Shown here in pieces: positions 10,432-19,117 of a stretch of 64,000 nucleotides of DNA. Origin of the DNA: Actinacidiphila oryziradicis (GTDB lineage: Bacteria; Actinomycetota; Actinomycetes; Streptomycetales; Streptomycetaceae). Both the position numbers and the translations under genes were made by a program. Every line of letters begins with the position of its first letter. Within the stretch, counting starts at the first letter, position 1. Where the stretch lies: assembly GCF_005047355.1 (NCBI RefSeq), contig NZ_SUMC01000001.1, positions 186,001 through 250,000 of the forward strand, written 5' to 3'. A model generated the notes under the pieces. That model had not been told where the DNA came from. It did no database searches and was given only the letters and a program-made list of their open reading frames with translations.

Positions 10432-10552
10432 TCTCCGCCAGGACCTTCGCCTCGGCGGTGGGGCCGTCACAGACGAAGTGACGGCAGACGTACGCCGCCG
10501 GGCGGCCGCCGACCAGCGGGCGGCCCGCCAGTCGATGATGTGGGAGTGGTGC
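10432..10552 (-). pseudogene. ISL3-family transposase N-terminal fragment
   Basis: A minus-strand frame here contains HHRLAGRPLVGGRP followed by RHFVCDG and KVLAE. The order matches the end of the N-terminal zinc-binding region of ISL3 transposases (HSRYxRxLADxPVGGRPV...RRFRC...RTFAE). Nothing downstream resembles the catalytic domain, so this is a short scar of a lost insertion sequence. The assignment rests on motif resemblance only. Confidence 0.5.
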
Positions 10553-10795
10553 AGCCCCTCCCGGCCCAGCGGGCCCCTCGCCGGTCCTGAACCCGCGCCA
10601 CTCACGGAGCTCGCCCCAGCCCAGGCCCCCGTCCGGCACGCCACATGCCGGCTCACAGCGCCCTGTGGGACTCTGTCGCCCGATTCGGCCGACCTGCCGA
10701 AACCGACCGGCGGCTAACGGTGAACGTGCTGGTGAGGCTGATCGAATCGGCTCTCACCGCGGATCGGGCGACAGAGTCCCGCAGCCCGCGGCGAC

Positions 10796-10943
10796 GGGGC
10801 CGCGCGCTTCGGCGCGGCGTGTGCCTCCTGCCCGCCGGCCGCCCAGTGCACCACCGCCGCCGGCGGCCGCACCGTTACCGTCAGCCGCCACGAGGAGCGG
10901 CTGGCCCGTGCCCGCGCCAACCCCGGATGGCAGGCAGGTCCGG
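10796..10943 (+). pseudogene. IS1182-family transposase C-terminal fragment
   Basis: A plus-strand frame contains ARFGAACASCP, then AQCTTAAGGRTVTVSRHEER and LARARANPGWQAG. This is the cysteine-containing region near the C-terminus of IS1182-type transposases (CPLxxQCTTxxxGRTxTVxxHE). The frame is closed by stops on both sides, and the expected Trp/Arg-rich tail is missing. It is a remnant of a mobile element. Confidence 0.6.
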
Positions 10944-11191
10944 CCCCTGCTCCAGCAACACGGCCACCACGCAGAACCACTGCCCATCCGACCCGTCGAC
11001 CCCAGCGAACTCGCCGCCTATGTCATGTACGCGACATCAGGCTCGCCCCGGAGAGTTATCCGGCGGCGACCGCCCAGTTTCCACTGCCCGTGGACACGAC
11101 GTTGCCGTCAGAGGTATAGACCACTCCCTTGCCGCTGGAGCGTCCCGGCGACTCCTGGGATGAGAGCGGTCCCGGACCTTACACTGAGCGC

Positions 11192-11416
11192 ATGACCGTA
11201 CGCGAGGAAGCACACCGGCTGCTGGACGCGCTGCCGGAGGACAGGCTGCCTGACGCCATAGAGCTGCTGCGCCAATGGGCCGAGGTGGAGCGCGGCGAGC
11301 GCCCCCGCCGCCGGTTCCGCACGACTGGCGTCTTCGATGGCGAACCCGACCTTGCGGTGCGCTCGAAGGAGATCGTGCGCGATGCCTGGGCGAGCGAGGG
11401 GCCTCGGAGCGCGTGA
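11192..11416 (+). CDS. Antitoxin partner of the PIN toxin (VapB-like)
   Basis: A 74-residue acidic/basic protein with an N-terminal helical segment (MTVREEAHRLLDALPEDRL...AIELLRQWAEVE) and an Arg-rich middle, typical of small antitoxins that pair with PIN-domain ribonucleases. It should bind and neutralise the downstream toxin and repress the operon. Its TGA overlaps the GTG start of the toxin gene by 4 bases, the usual toxin-antitoxin arrangement. The ATG at 11192 is used; an in-frame ATG at 11129 would add residues with no family resemblance. The DNA-binding fold could not be assigned with confidence. Confidence 0.75.
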   Translation: MTVREEAHRLLDALPEDRLPDAIELLRQWAEVERGERPRRRFRTTGVFDGEPDLAVRSKEIVRDAWASEGPRSA

Positions 11417-11823
11417 TCGTCATCGACACCGGCCCTGTAGTGGCGACTGCCAACCGCAAGGACGACTACCACCTGCAGAGCGTCGACCTGCTCCAGAACT
11501 TCCCCGGCCCGCTCCTGCTGCCCTCCCCACTCCTTGCCGAGATCGGTTACATGCTCTTCAGTCGCGCCGGGGCCAAGGCCGAGGCCGACTTCCCGCGCGA
11601 CGTGGCGGACGGCGTATATGAGCTGGTCTCGGTCACCCCGTCCGAGGTCAGCCGGGCTGCCGACCTCGTCGAGCAGTACTCCGACCTTCCGCTGGGCACC
11701 GCTGACGCCTTCGTCGTCGCAGTTGCCGAGAAGTACCGAGCGGTCAACGTCGCCACCCTGGACCGCCGCCACTTCAGCGTGGTGCGCCCCAGCCACGTGC
11801 CCGCCTTCACCCTGCTGCCGTAG
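11413..11823 (+). CDS. PIN-domain ribonuclease toxin (VapC-like)
   Basis: A 136-residue PIN-domain protein, expected to be a Mg-dependent endoribonuclease toxin. The acidic active-site residues are in order: Asp in VIDTGP near the N-terminus, Glu in LLAEIGY, Asp in GTADAFVVA and Asp in ATLDRRHF. Length is normal for VapC. It starts with GTG inside the end of the antitoxin gene. The pair sits between transposase scars and a biosynthetic cluster, a common location for horizontally acquired toxin-antitoxin modules. The RNA target cannot be predicted. Confidence 0.85.
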   Translation: MIVIDTGPVVATANRKDDYHLQSVDLLQNFPGPLLLPSPLLAEIGYMLFSRAGAKAEADFPRDVADGVYELVSVTPSEVSRAADLVEQYSDLPLGTADAFVVAVAEKYRAVNVATLDRRHFSVVRPSHVPAFTLLP

Positions 11824-12592
11824 GCCCTTCGCCCTGACCGCCCGGGGCGTGCACGGTTCGGCGCGGGGGTGGGCGGGATGTTGGGCCGGTGTCCTGTCCG
11901 TGCTGGGGTCGGGCATGATCAGGAGGCCGTGCGCTGGTCGGCAACTCGGTCAGGCTTCTGGCCTGACCGCAAGGTGATCGAGTGGCCTCCTGGTCTTGCT
12001 CGACGCGGATCCCAGTGCGGGCAGGTGGCTCAAGATGCCGTCAGCCCCCGCCCCAGCCACCGCGGACCCGTCTCCACTCGCGCCGCTGCCTGGCATCTCA
12101 GCCAGGGCGAGCCGCCCGCCGACCTCGGAAGCGAGCAGGCAATAGCGGCCCTGCCGGAGGCGTCACGGCCACCATCTGCGCTGCGGATGATCCTGCGTCA
12201 AAGTCGTTGCCGCGCCGCCAGTTTTTCCGCCATGCTTCCTGCGCGGCAAGGCCGGGGTCGGAAAGCGGTTGCGAAGCCGAAAGCGGCCGGCCCCGGGCCC
12301 GGCCGCGCGCGACCCGCGACAGCGGGTCGCCTTGACCGCGACCTTGACCGGGACTTTGAAGAGTGTGTGGCACGAAAATATGGGCAGTCGAGCCACTGAT
12401 GCGCACTCACAGAAATACCTGTCGAGAATTTCTGAAACTCACGTACCCCGAAAAATTTCCTTCATGTCGACGAGGACTTCGAAGACACCGGTGCCCCCCG
12501 GTTCAGCGTTCTAGTCATGATTTATGCGCTCTTGCACGGGTATGACGGGGAAGCCGAGTCTTCCGCTCGTGCTCGCGGAGGCCGAGCAGCGA
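11824..12592. other. Long non-coding stretch upstream of the biosynthetic cluster regulator
   Basis: No supported gene. The first 500 bases are GC-rich with only shadow frames. From about 12350 onwards the sequence becomes AT-richer (for example around 12365-12490), which is usual for a promoter region and marks the start of the less GC-rich regulator gene that follows. No clear operator palindrome was seen. Confidence 0.45.
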
Positions 12593-13288
12593 ATGACGGC
12601 GGAAGAAGAAAAGATGAAGATCCAAGTCCTGGTCTGCGACTCGGTCCCCGTTGTGCGGGACGGACTCAGGTCGGCTCTTGTTTCGGCAGCGGATATGGCC
12701 TGTGTTGCCGCGACCGGAAGCGCCGTCGAAGGCCTCATGGTCGCTCGAGAACTCAGTCCCGATGTCGTGATAACCGATCTGAACCTAAAAGGGATGGACG
12801 GGATCAGTTTCGTCCGCAAATTGGCCCTGAATGAAACGAAGGAAAACCCGGGGGTGGTCGTATTCACGAACGAGATGACCGATCTGGCCATAAGGGAATT
12901 ATTACGGCTGGGCGTGTATGGCCTCCTTGAAAAGGAAACCGGAAAGGAGAAACTCCTCGCCTCGATCAGAGCCGCGGCGCGGGGTGAGCTGATGCTCGCG
13001 CCGAATGTGATTCACCGGGTGGTCGGGTGGCTCAAGGATTACGATTTCAATCAGAAACCGGAACCCGACCCCCAGGTGAAATCACTCACCCAGCGCGAGA
13101 GGGAAATACTGCTGTTGGTGGGCGAGGGCCTGTCCGTCAACGAAATGTCTGTCAAGCTTTTCATCGCCGTTACCACGGTTCGAACCCACATATTTCGGCT
13201 GCGGCACAAACTCAATGTGCGAGATCGTGCCCAGATGGTCTCGTTCGCCCATACGTCGGGGCTCATGCGGCAGCTGACCGCCATGTGA
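12593..13288 (+). CDS. LuxR/NarL-type response regulator, cluster-situated
   Basis: A 231-residue two-domain regulator. The N-terminal receiver (about 8-130) begins KIQVLVCDSVPVVRDGL, where the usual acidic pair is reduced to one Asp followed by Ser. The likely phospho-acceptor is in DVVITDLNLKGMDG. The C-terminal LuxR helix-turn-helix has SLTQREREILLLVGEGLSVN and TTVRTHIFRLRHKL. No kinase gene is adjacent. The ATG at 12614 after a GGAAGAAGAAAAG site is an alternative start. Base composition is less GC-rich than its neighbours, as often seen for pathway-specific regulators. It probably activates the AmCP biosynthetic cluster, an inference from position. Confidence 0.8.
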   Translation: MTAEEEKMKIQVLVCDSVPVVRDGLRSALVSAADMACVAATGSAVEGLMVARELSPDVVITDLNLKGMDGISFVRKLALNETKENPGVVVFTNEMTDLAIRELLRLGVYGLLEKETGKEKLLASIRAAARGELMLAPNVIHRVVGWLKDYDFNQKPEPDPQVKSLTQREREILLLVGEGLSVNEMSVKLFIAVTTVRTHIFRLRHKLNVRDRAQMVSFAHTSGLMRQLTAM

Positions 13289-13291
13289 CGT

Positions 13292-14344
13292 TCACTGGAC
13301 GCCGGCCGTGGGGCCGCGCGCCTCGGCATCGGGCACCGTTGTGGCGGTGCCGACGGACGCCTCTTCCGGTGTCGCCTCCCCCGACGAGGTACCCGAGAGT
13401 TCGATCAGATACATCGCGGCCACAACGAGGCCGCCGCCGGCGACCGTGGACATGGTCAGGGACTCCCCGCCGAAGACCACCGCGGATATACCGGCGAAGA
13501 CGGGTTCCATGGTCAGAACCACCGCCGCCTGGGTGGGAGTCACGTGCGCCTGCGCCCAGGTCTGCACCATGTAGGCGAAGGCCGACGCCAGGACCGCGGT
13601 GATGAGGACCGCCGTCCACTCGCTCCCGCCCCCGGGGGACCGCAGTCCCGGGCCCTGGAGAAGGGCGCCCACGAAGCACATCGCGGAGACGGTGGCCATC
13701 TGGATCACCGTCAGCGCGTAGGGATCCCGGCCCGGGGACCAGCGCCCAAGCGCCACGATGTGCAGGGCGAAGCAGACCGCGCACAGCAGGGTGAGCAGCT
13801 CGCCCGAGCCGAAGGCGACGCCGTTCAGGGTCATGAGCGCCAGACCCGAGGCGGCGATCACCACCGCCACCCAGACCAGCGGGCGCAGCCGGGTTCGGAA
13901 CAGAAGACACGTCAGGAGGGGGGTGAACACGACGAACAGGCCGGTCAGGAATCCCGAGACGGCGGCCGACGTGGTCTGAAGTCCCATGGTCTGCGTGATG
14001 TACGCGAGGCCCAGCAGCAAACCGATCGCCGCGCCCCGCCCCGCGACTCCGCGATCCATTCGGCGAAGGGCCTGCGGCCGGAGGATGGCCATCAGCACCC
14101 CGGCGATCCCGAACCGCCACATCAGGAAGTCGAACACGGGCAACCGCGCTGTCGCGTCCTTGACGACCACGAAGGTGGCCCCCCAGATCGCCGTGACGAT
14201 CAGCAGTCCGGCGATGGCGCCCGTCTGCGACCGGTTCAAGCGGGACCGGGCGGCAGAATTCACGGGCAGGGGCGGCGAGTTGGACGGGTGCGGCGAGTTC
14301 GGCAGATTCGGCGGGTTCGGCAGATTCGGTGGGTTCGCAGACAA
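13292..14344 (-). CDS. EamA/DMT-family exporter
   Basis: About 350 residues with ten hydrophobic segments in two EamA halves (first half begins IAGLLIVTAIWGATFVV), the architecture of drug/metabolite exporters. The N-terminal tail is a low-complexity NPPNLPNPPNLPNS repeat. A TTG at 14344 after an AAGCGGAAGGAA site is the likely start; a longer frame from 14470 would overlap the marR gene and has no site. It lies directly downstream of the MarR-type gene on the same strand and is probably co-transcribed. It plausibly exports the cluster product or an amino-acid-like intermediate. Confidence 0.82.
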   Translation of the reverse strand: MSANPPNLPNPPNLPNSPHPSNSPPLPVNSAARSRLNRSQTGAIAGLLIVTAIWGATFVVVKDATARLPVFDFLMWRFGIAGVLMAILRPQALRRMDRGVAGRGAAIGLLLGLAYITQTMGLQTTSAAVSGFLTGLFVVFTPLLTCLLFRTRLRPLVWVAVVIAASGLALMTLNGVAFGSGELLTLLCAVCFALHIVALGRWSPGRDPYALTVIQMATVSAMCFVGALLQGPGLRSPGGGSEWTAVLITAVLASAFAYMVQTWAQAHVTPTQAAVVLTMEPVFAGISAVVFGGESLTMSTVAGGGLVVAAMYLIELSGTSSGEATPEEASVGTATTVPDAEARGPTAGVQ

Positions 14345-14400
14345 GACGGTTCCTTCCGCTTGCGGATCCTCGCGGGGGCAGGACGGGAACCGGGTACAGG

Positions 14401-14916
14401 TCAGTGGGTCCGCGTGCCGGCCACCGCATCGACCGGGCACGACTGCCGTGGGCAATCGTCGAGGGCACACATCCGACAGATGCGCTGCCCGTGCGGGACG
14501 TCCGTGGTGAGACGCGCGAGCATCTGCTCCAGGAATCCGGTCAGCGTCTTCCTGTCGCCGGGGCCGAGCACGGACAGCGCGTCCCGCAGCAGATCGCTGC
14601 GCAGTTCCAGCAGGCGCTTGGCGTCACGTGTTCCCTGCCGGGTGAGGACTACGCGTACCTTGCGCCCGTTCGCACCCGGCTCGCGGCGCGCGTGGCCGTC
14701 GCGCTCAAGGCGGTCCACCAGTCGGACCGTCGCGGACTGCGTCAGGCCCAGGGGCGCGGCGAGCTGGTCGATACCGGTTCCCGGTTCCTGAAGCAGGTAC
14801 GTCATGGCCGCCGACGTGGCTCCTGCGTACCCGGCGAACTCCTCGGCGGCCGAGCGTTGCGCGTCGCCGAGTGCCGTCACGAGGGCGCCCAGCAGGTTTT
14901 CGGTACGGTGGACCAT
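14401..14916 (-). CDS. MarR-family repressor with Cys-rich C-terminus
   Basis: A 171-residue winged-helix regulator. The recognition helix region is LAAPLGLTQSATVRLVDRLE, followed by the wing DGHARREPGANGRKVRVVLT, typical of MarR proteins. Its C-terminus carries four cysteines (CRMCALDDCPRQSC), unusual for the family and suggestive of metal or redox sensing. The start at 14916 is preferred because the predicted promoter would give an almost leaderless transcript there; an ATG at 14931 is also in frame. A perfect 27-bp palindrome covers its promoter, so autoregulation is likely. It probably controls itself and the downstream exporter gene. Confidence 0.85.
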   Translation of the reverse strand: MVHRTENLLGALVTALGDAQRSAAEEFAGYAGATSAAMTYLLQEPGTGIDQLAAPLGLTQSATVRLVDRLERDGHARREPGANGRKVRVVLTRQGTRDAKRLLELRSDLLRDALSVLGPGDRKTLTGFLEQMLARLTTDVPHGQRICRMCALDDCPRQSCPVDAVAGTRTH

Positions 14917-14920
14917 GAAT

Positions 14921-14947
14921 CTATAATGCATGACTCATGCATTATAG
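14921..14947. promoter_or_regulatory. Perfect 27-bp palindromic operator of the MarR gene
   Basis: The arms are CTATAATGCATGA and TCATGCATTATAG around one central C, a perfect inverted repeat of 13 bp per arm. It overlaps the -10 element and the spacer of the marR promoter on the minus strand. Size, symmetry and position are those of a MarR dimer site. The arms contain TATAAT in both directions. Confidence 0.85.
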
Positions 14948-14951
14948 TCAA
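14923..14951 (-). promoter_or_regulatory. Predicted marR promoter inside the palindrome
   Basis: Read on the minus strand, TTGACT (14951-14946) and CATTAT (14928-14923) are separated by exactly 17 bases. Transcription would begin near 14916, giving a leaderless or nearly leaderless message. The palindrome fills the space between and over the elements, so bound repressor would exclude RNA polymerase. The -35 also overlaps the stop codon of the sulfotransferase gene. Confidence 0.6.
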
Positions 14952-15739
14952 TCCGTCGGTGACCCGGCCGCCGTGGCGCGGACCGGCAAGCGGTGCCGGA
15001 GCAACTCCTCGTAGTACGACACCTGTTGGCGGTGGAGCTCGGCAAGCGGCGGGTGATTGTCCACGGTGAACTCGTACTGACGCGCCGCGCGCTCGAACCC
15101 CGCGCTCTCACCGGCGTCCTTGTGCCACTTGGCCGCCTTGAGCCACTCCTCCCGCGTCCCGTTCGACCAGTTCAGCGTGTCGGGCAGGAAGGTGAGTCCG
15201 ACTCGCGCGCAGTACGCCTCGACGGTTTCTGCGGGCCGGTCGAGCAGTCCGTCGGAGTCGACCACCACCGGAACGGTTCCAGTCGCGGCGCGGACCGTCT
15301 CGAACAATTCATACAGCCGCCCGAAGCCGATCTCATCGACCGTGACGTCGGGATTGAGTGCGAAGTGCGAGGCGATGACCTCGGCCGGCTTCCGGATGAT
15401 GAACGTGTGCTGGACCTCCTTCAGGAAGTGCTGGTCCGCGAGTACGCCGGGGTAATGGAAGTCCGTGGTGTCCTTGAAAAAGACCCGCCGCCCCGGCGAA
15501 AACTCGCGTATGGCCTCGATCAGGTCCTTTTCCGTCTCGATCCTGCGGTCCCCCACCTCGGTCGATCCGAAGTCCGAGAGATGGGAGAAGGGTTCATGGA
15601 GTGTGACGATATCGTCACGCTCCATCATCATTCGCAGGAAGGCGGTGGAACGCGATCGCGGCGCACTCCAGAGTGCGATGACACGCCGTCCGCCGGCCTC
15701 GCTCGTCTCGAAATTCGTCGCGACATTCGTCTCGATCAT
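14948..15739 (-). CDS. PAPS-dependent sulfotransferase
   Basis: A 263-residue sulfotransferase-family protein. The N-terminal 5'-phosphosulfate-binding loop is ALWSAPRSRSTAFLRM, and a downstream strand-helix TFIIRKPAEVIASHF matches the 3'-phosphate-binding region (Arg before a helix). HEPFSH supplies a possible catalytic His. The ATG at 15739 follows GTGGAGGAAAC and is preferred over upstream in-frame codons. It should transfer sulfate from PAPS to a hydroxyl or amine. The same cluster encodes CysC, CysD and CysN, which make PAPS, so this enzyme is the likely consumer. The acceptor is probably the AmCP-derived product, but this is inference. Confidence 0.8.
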   Translation of the reverse strand: MIETNVATNFETSEAGGRRVIALWSAPRSRSTAFLRMMMERDDIVTLHEPFSHLSDFGSTEVGDRRIETEKDLIEAIREFSPGRRVFFKDTTDFHYPGVLADQHFLKEVQHTFIIRKPAEVIASHFALNPDVTVDEIGFGRLYELFETVRAATGTVPVVVDSDGLLDRPAETVEAYCARVGLTFLPDTLNWSNGTREEWLKAAKWHKDAGESAGFERAARQYEFTVDNHPPLAELHRQQVSYYEELLRHRLPVRATAAGSPTD

Positions 15740-16085
15740 GTTTCCTCCACGTTTTCTTGGGCCAATTGACGTTAACATCCGGGTGCCCGGCTCCGCCGTC
15801 GCGGAGTACCGGATTCCCTCCCCTGTCGCAGCTAGGGTAATTACCGTGCTCACGGCCTGAACTGGGCTTCTTGCCCAACTACCGGTTCAGCGGCCGTCGG
15901 GCGTCCCCAAATGTAATAAGTACACGTACACGGCCGTCAGCGGTCCGTTGGTCCGGGCGTGGATCCCGTAGCGAAATCTGGGGGCGCGAAGTAATCGCCT
16001 GGGGGGAAGACGCGAGGTGCCCCCAGACGATTGGATCGTAGCAGTGGAATTCCCTTACCGTGAAGGACGTGAAAGGAGAGAGAAT
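15740..16085. promoter_or_regulatory. Divergent control region of the AmCP cluster
   Basis: This 346-base stretch separates the leftward sulfotransferase from the long rightward operon and must hold promoters for both. A compound inverted repeat lies at 15857-15890: outer arms CTGAAC and GTTCAG, inner arms TGGGC and GCCCA around TTCTT. An AAGGAG site at 16073-16078 sets the TTG start at 16086. No confident -35/-10 pair was assigned. Confidence 0.55.
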
Positions 16086-16700
16086 TTGACTGCGGTGCCC
16101 GGACCACCCGCCGAAGAGTCACAGTACGATCCCGTCGACCTGACACCTTGTTTCAACAACACCGGTATCTCCCCGGCCTCGGACACCGGGCGCGGATCAT
16201 TCAATGTCTGGGGCAACTCGTTTCCCGCCGAATTCCTGCCCCTCGGCCGGGCACCGGTCACGGTCGACGGCGTCCCGTTCCGGTTCCCCCCGGTCGGCCA
16301 GGGAAATGACAATGTGCGCTGCGACGGACAGTTCGTCCCGGTGGAAACCGGGCGCTTCGACTGGCTGCATCTGCTCGCCGCGTCGGAGCGACGCACCGAG
16401 GACACGATGAACATGCACTTCGAGGACGGAACCGTCGACCCCGAATGGATACGCGTCTCCGACTTCTGGGCGGCACCCGCGCGGTTCGGCGAGACGAAGG
16501 CGTTCGAGACCCCTGTGATGCACTACCCGCATCACGTCCAGCAAGGCGTGAGCGCCCTGCTGTGGGCCCAGCGGGTCCCGGTGACGCGTAGAGCCGATCT
16601 CAGGGGCTTTCGCCTGCCGCGCAATGTCGCACTCCACATCTTCGCCGCCACCCTGCAACAGACGGCGGCCGTCGCATCGGAGCACAGTCATGCCCAGTGA
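16086..16700 (+). CDS. Single-domain beta-sandwich (glycosidase-accessory-like) protein
   Basis: A 204-residue protein with no signal peptide. The pattern of an FNNTGIS strand, a G-rich FNVWGNSFPAEFLP segment, GVPFRFPP, a DNVRCDGQFVPV strand and LHLLAAS resembles the jelly-roll domain found attached to secreted alpha-L-fucosidases and other glycoside hydrolases. Here it stands alone and without export signal. The start is TTG at 16086 because AAGGAG sits 7 bases upstream; earlier GTG codons lack a site. It is the first gene of the long operon and overlaps the next gene by 11 bases. The function in the pathway is unknown. It may bind a polyhydroxylated substrate. Confidence 0.65.
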   Translation: MTAVPGPPAEESQYDPVDLTPCFNNTGISPASDTGRGSFNVWGNSFPAEFLPLGRAPVTVDGVPFRFPPVGQGNDNVRCDGQFVPVETGRFDWLHLLAASERRTEDTMNMHFEDGTVDPEWIRVSDFWAAPARFGETKAFETPVMHYPHHVQQGVSALLWAQRVPVTRRADLRGFRLPRNVALHIFAATLQQTAAVASEHSHAQ

Positions 16701-17727
16701 ACTCGCGACTCAACCGGCCATCGCGGCACCCCCGTTGTGGTACCGGGATCCGATCAGCTGTCTCCAGGCCACGTTCGGGACGGTCCTGGCGCATCACGGC
16801 GAGAACCCGCTGTTCGTGCTCGGAGCCGGCTGGGAATTCCTGTACATCCCCGACGACGTCAGGCCAGAGGAGTTCTACTACCCGTGCCGGTACGACGGTG
16901 ACCTCGGTCGCGGCCTGGCCCCCCACCACTCGCTCAACTCGTCCTGGTGGCGCCCCTCGGACCAGGACGATCCACTGCGCGAACTGCGGCGGGCGCTGTC
17001 CGAGCAGCGACTCGTCATCGCCGCCGTGGACAATTTCCACCTGCCCTTCCGGCCGGCGTTCGGCGATGTCCACGCCGCGCACCTGCTGGTCGTCCACGGG
17101 CTGGACGAGGAGCTGGGCCTGGTCCATGTGTCCGACGCCATGCCGCCCGCCTTCCAGGGACCCATCCCGGTCGAGGACTTCCTCCGTAGCTGGGGATCGG
17201 TCAATCCGGAGGATGAGCAGGACGCGTTCTTCAGCGAATCCCGGATCCAGCAGCGGTGCCTCTCGGTGACGGTGGACGCGCCCTACCCGGACCTGACCCG
17301 CGAACGGCTCGCCGGCTGGCTGCGGGCCAACCTGGCGGGCTTCGAGCAGCCGGACACACCGGTCGGCTGGGGCGGCACGGCCGGACTCGACCGCTATACC
17401 CGTGAACTGACCTCCCGGGCACGGGCGGGAGAGACCAGTGCGCTGCGGAGCCTCTACACATTCGGCTGGGGGATGCAAGCGCAGGCGGCGCTGCACGGCG
17501 AGTTGCTCCGGGACCGCGGGGCCGCCTGGAACTGCCCGGGGCTCGCGGAGGCGGGACGGGCGGTGGAAAGCGTCGCCCACGCGTGGACCGCGCTGCGGAT
17601 GACCGGAGCACACGGATTCGGCGCCCCCGCCGAGGTCGCGGACGACCTGCGGTGGCACGCGGGAGTACTGCGGGGCCGCTACGCCGAGGCGCTCGCATCC
17701 GTCGAACGGGCGGTGGGCGAGCTGTGA
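16690..17727 (+). CDS. BtrH-like acyltransferase (BtrH N-terminal domain)
   Basis: A 345-residue protein resembling BtrH of butirosin biosynthesis, which has a cysteine-protease-like fold and moves an aminoacyl group from a carrier protein to an aminoglycoside. The N-terminal segment [14 protein letters not shown] gives a candidate catalytic Cys. Conserved-looking [12 protein letters not shown], a central [14 protein letters not shown] with a His, and a C-terminal helical region from about 230 follow. In this carrier-protein cluster it is a good candidate for moving or condensing a carrier-bound amino acid with a second unit. The ATG at 16690 lies inside the end of the preceding gene. Confidence 0.7.
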   Translation: MPSELATQPAIAAPPLWYRDPISCLQATFGTVLAHHGENPLFVLGAGWEFLYIPDDVRPEEFYYPCRYDGDLGRGLAPHHSLNSSWWRPSDQDDPLRELRRALSEQRLVIAAVDNFHLPFRPAFGDVHAAHLLVVHGLDEELGLVHVSDAMPPAFQGPIPVEDFLRSWGSVNPEDEQDAFFSESRIQQRCLSVTVDAPYPDLTRERLAGWLRANLAGFEQPDTPVGWGGTAGLDRYTRELTSRARAGETSALRSLYTFGWGMQAQAALHGELLRDRGAAWNCPGLAEAGRAVESVAHAWTALRMTGAHGFGAPAEVADDLRWHAGVLRGRYAEALASVERAVGEL

Positions 17728-17797
17728 CCGAACCCCCGGACGCCCCCCGGACCCCGCATCGGAAGCTCGCGCTCACCGAACCATGAAGGAGGATCAC

Positions 17798-19117
17798 ATG
17801 AGCAAACTCGCAGTCCTCGGCGGAACCCCCGCGGTGCCACGAACGCAACGCGGTGTCGAGTGGCCGGTGATCCAGGACGAGGACCGCAAGGCCGTACTCG
17901 ACGCGCTCGACGGAGGGCGGCTTGTCTCCGACACCGACGGGGAAACGCCGGTGACCACGCTGGAGCGCCAGTGGGCGGAGCGGTTCGGCCACGCCCACTG
18001 CGTGGCCGTCACCAACGGCACGGCGGCCCTGCAACTCGCCCTGGCTTCGCTGGGCGTCGGGCCGGGGGCCGAGGTCATCGTTCCCGCGCTGAGTTTCATC
18101 GCGACGGGGCTGGCTCCGCTGCACAACATGGCGGTACCGGTCTTCGCCGACATCGACCCGGTCACCTTCAACCTCGACCCGAAGGACGTGGAACGGCGCA
18201 TCACACCGAGGACGGCCGCGATCATCCCCGTCCACCTGCACGGCGCGCCGGCGGACATGGACGGGATCACCGATGTGGCCCGCCGCCACGGCCTGGCCGT
18301 GGTGGAGGACGCCGCCCAGGCACCGGGTGCGACCCATCGGGGGCGTCCGGTGGGCAGCATCGGTGACATGGGCGCGTTCAGCCTTCAGGTCACCAAGAAC
18401 ATCCCGACCTGCGGCGAGGGCGGTCTGCTGGTGACCGGCGATGCCGGTCTCGCCGAAACCGCCCGCAGGGGCCGCCAGTTCGGCGAGGTGATCGAAAGCG
18501 GCAAGGACCGGGACTACGTCTCCCACCAACTCGGCTGGAACCACAAGATGAACGGCCTGCAGGCGGCCTTCGCCAGCGCGCAGCTCGGTCGCTTCGACCA
18601 CTACGAGCAGGCCCGGCAGACGAACATCACCCGCTTCCTGGCGCGCCTGGACGGACTGCCCGGCCTCACCGTGCCCAAGCCGCTGCCCGGCACCACACAC
18701 GTATGGCACATCCTCCGGTTCCGGTTCGACCCGGCCGCGGCCGGACTGCCCGGGATCACCGACACGGCTTTCCGGAAGGCACTGCGCCGCGCACTGCGGG
18801 CCGAGGGAGTTCCGATGTCCCAGTACCAACTGATGCCGCTGCCCGACCAGACCGCGTTCCGCGATCGCCTCGGCTTCGGCCGGGGCTACCCGTGGGCGGC
18901 GCTGGAGCCCTCGGCAGAGCACGTACCGGAGCACGTACCGGCGGATTCCCGGGCGGAGTATCCGGTCGCCCACGCGGTGATCCGTGATTCCCTCACCATC
19001 CAGAAGCGGCACCTGAGCCCCACGAGCGGTGAGCTGCTGGAACGTTACGCGGAGGCATTCGAGAAAGTGTGGGAGAACCTCGACACGGTCGCCAAGCTCG
19101 CCGGGGCGCGATCATGA
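17798..19117 (+). CDS. DegT/DnrJ/EryC1 PLP-dependent aminotransferase
   Basis: A 439-residue aminotransferase of the sugar-aminotransferase fold. N-terminal [20 protein letters not shown] binds the cofactor phosphate, [11 protein letters not shown] supplies the ring-stacking Asp region, and the Schiff-base Lys is in [20 protein letters not shown] and the following GDMGAFSLQ are typical. In the known DADH pathway an aminotransferase aminates the ketose formed by transketolase on the carrier protein, and this gene is in the right place for that step. A strong AAGGAGGATCAC site precedes the ATG at 17798. Its stop overlaps the transketolase gene by 4 bases. Confidence 0.88.
   Translation: MSKLAVLGGTPAVPRTQRGVEWPVIQDEDRKAVLDALDGGRLVSDTDGETPVTTLERQWAERFGHAHCVAVTNGTAALQLALASLGVGPGAEVIVPALSFIATGLAPLHNMAVPVFADIDPVTFNLDPKDVERRITPRTAAIIPVHLHGAPADMDGITDVARRHGLAVVEDAAQAPGATHRGRPVGSIGDMGAFSLQVTKNIPTCGEGGLLVTGDAGLAETARRGRQFGEVIESGKDRDYVSHQLGWNHKMNGLQAAFASAQLGRFDHYEQARQTNITRFLARLDGLPGLTVPKPLPGTTHVWHILRFRFDPAAAGLPGITDTAFRKALRRALRAEGVPMSQYQLMPLPDQTAFRDRLGFGRGYPWAALEPSAEHVPEHVPADSRAEYPVAHAVIRDSLTIQKRHLSPTSGELLERYAEAFEKVWENLDTVAKLAGARS

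Larger units (their letters stand above)
10384..11191. other. Transposase-scar region before the toxin-antitoxin pair
   Basis: No intact gene is seen. Two recognisable transposase fragments, listed separately, lie in opposite orientations. The rest has no supported coding frame; long open frames are GC-driven and full of Arg, Ala and Pro. No clear inverted repeats of an intact element were found. The last bases before 11192 lack a strong ribosome binding site, so the following antitoxin may be translated from a very short leader. Confidence 0.5.
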
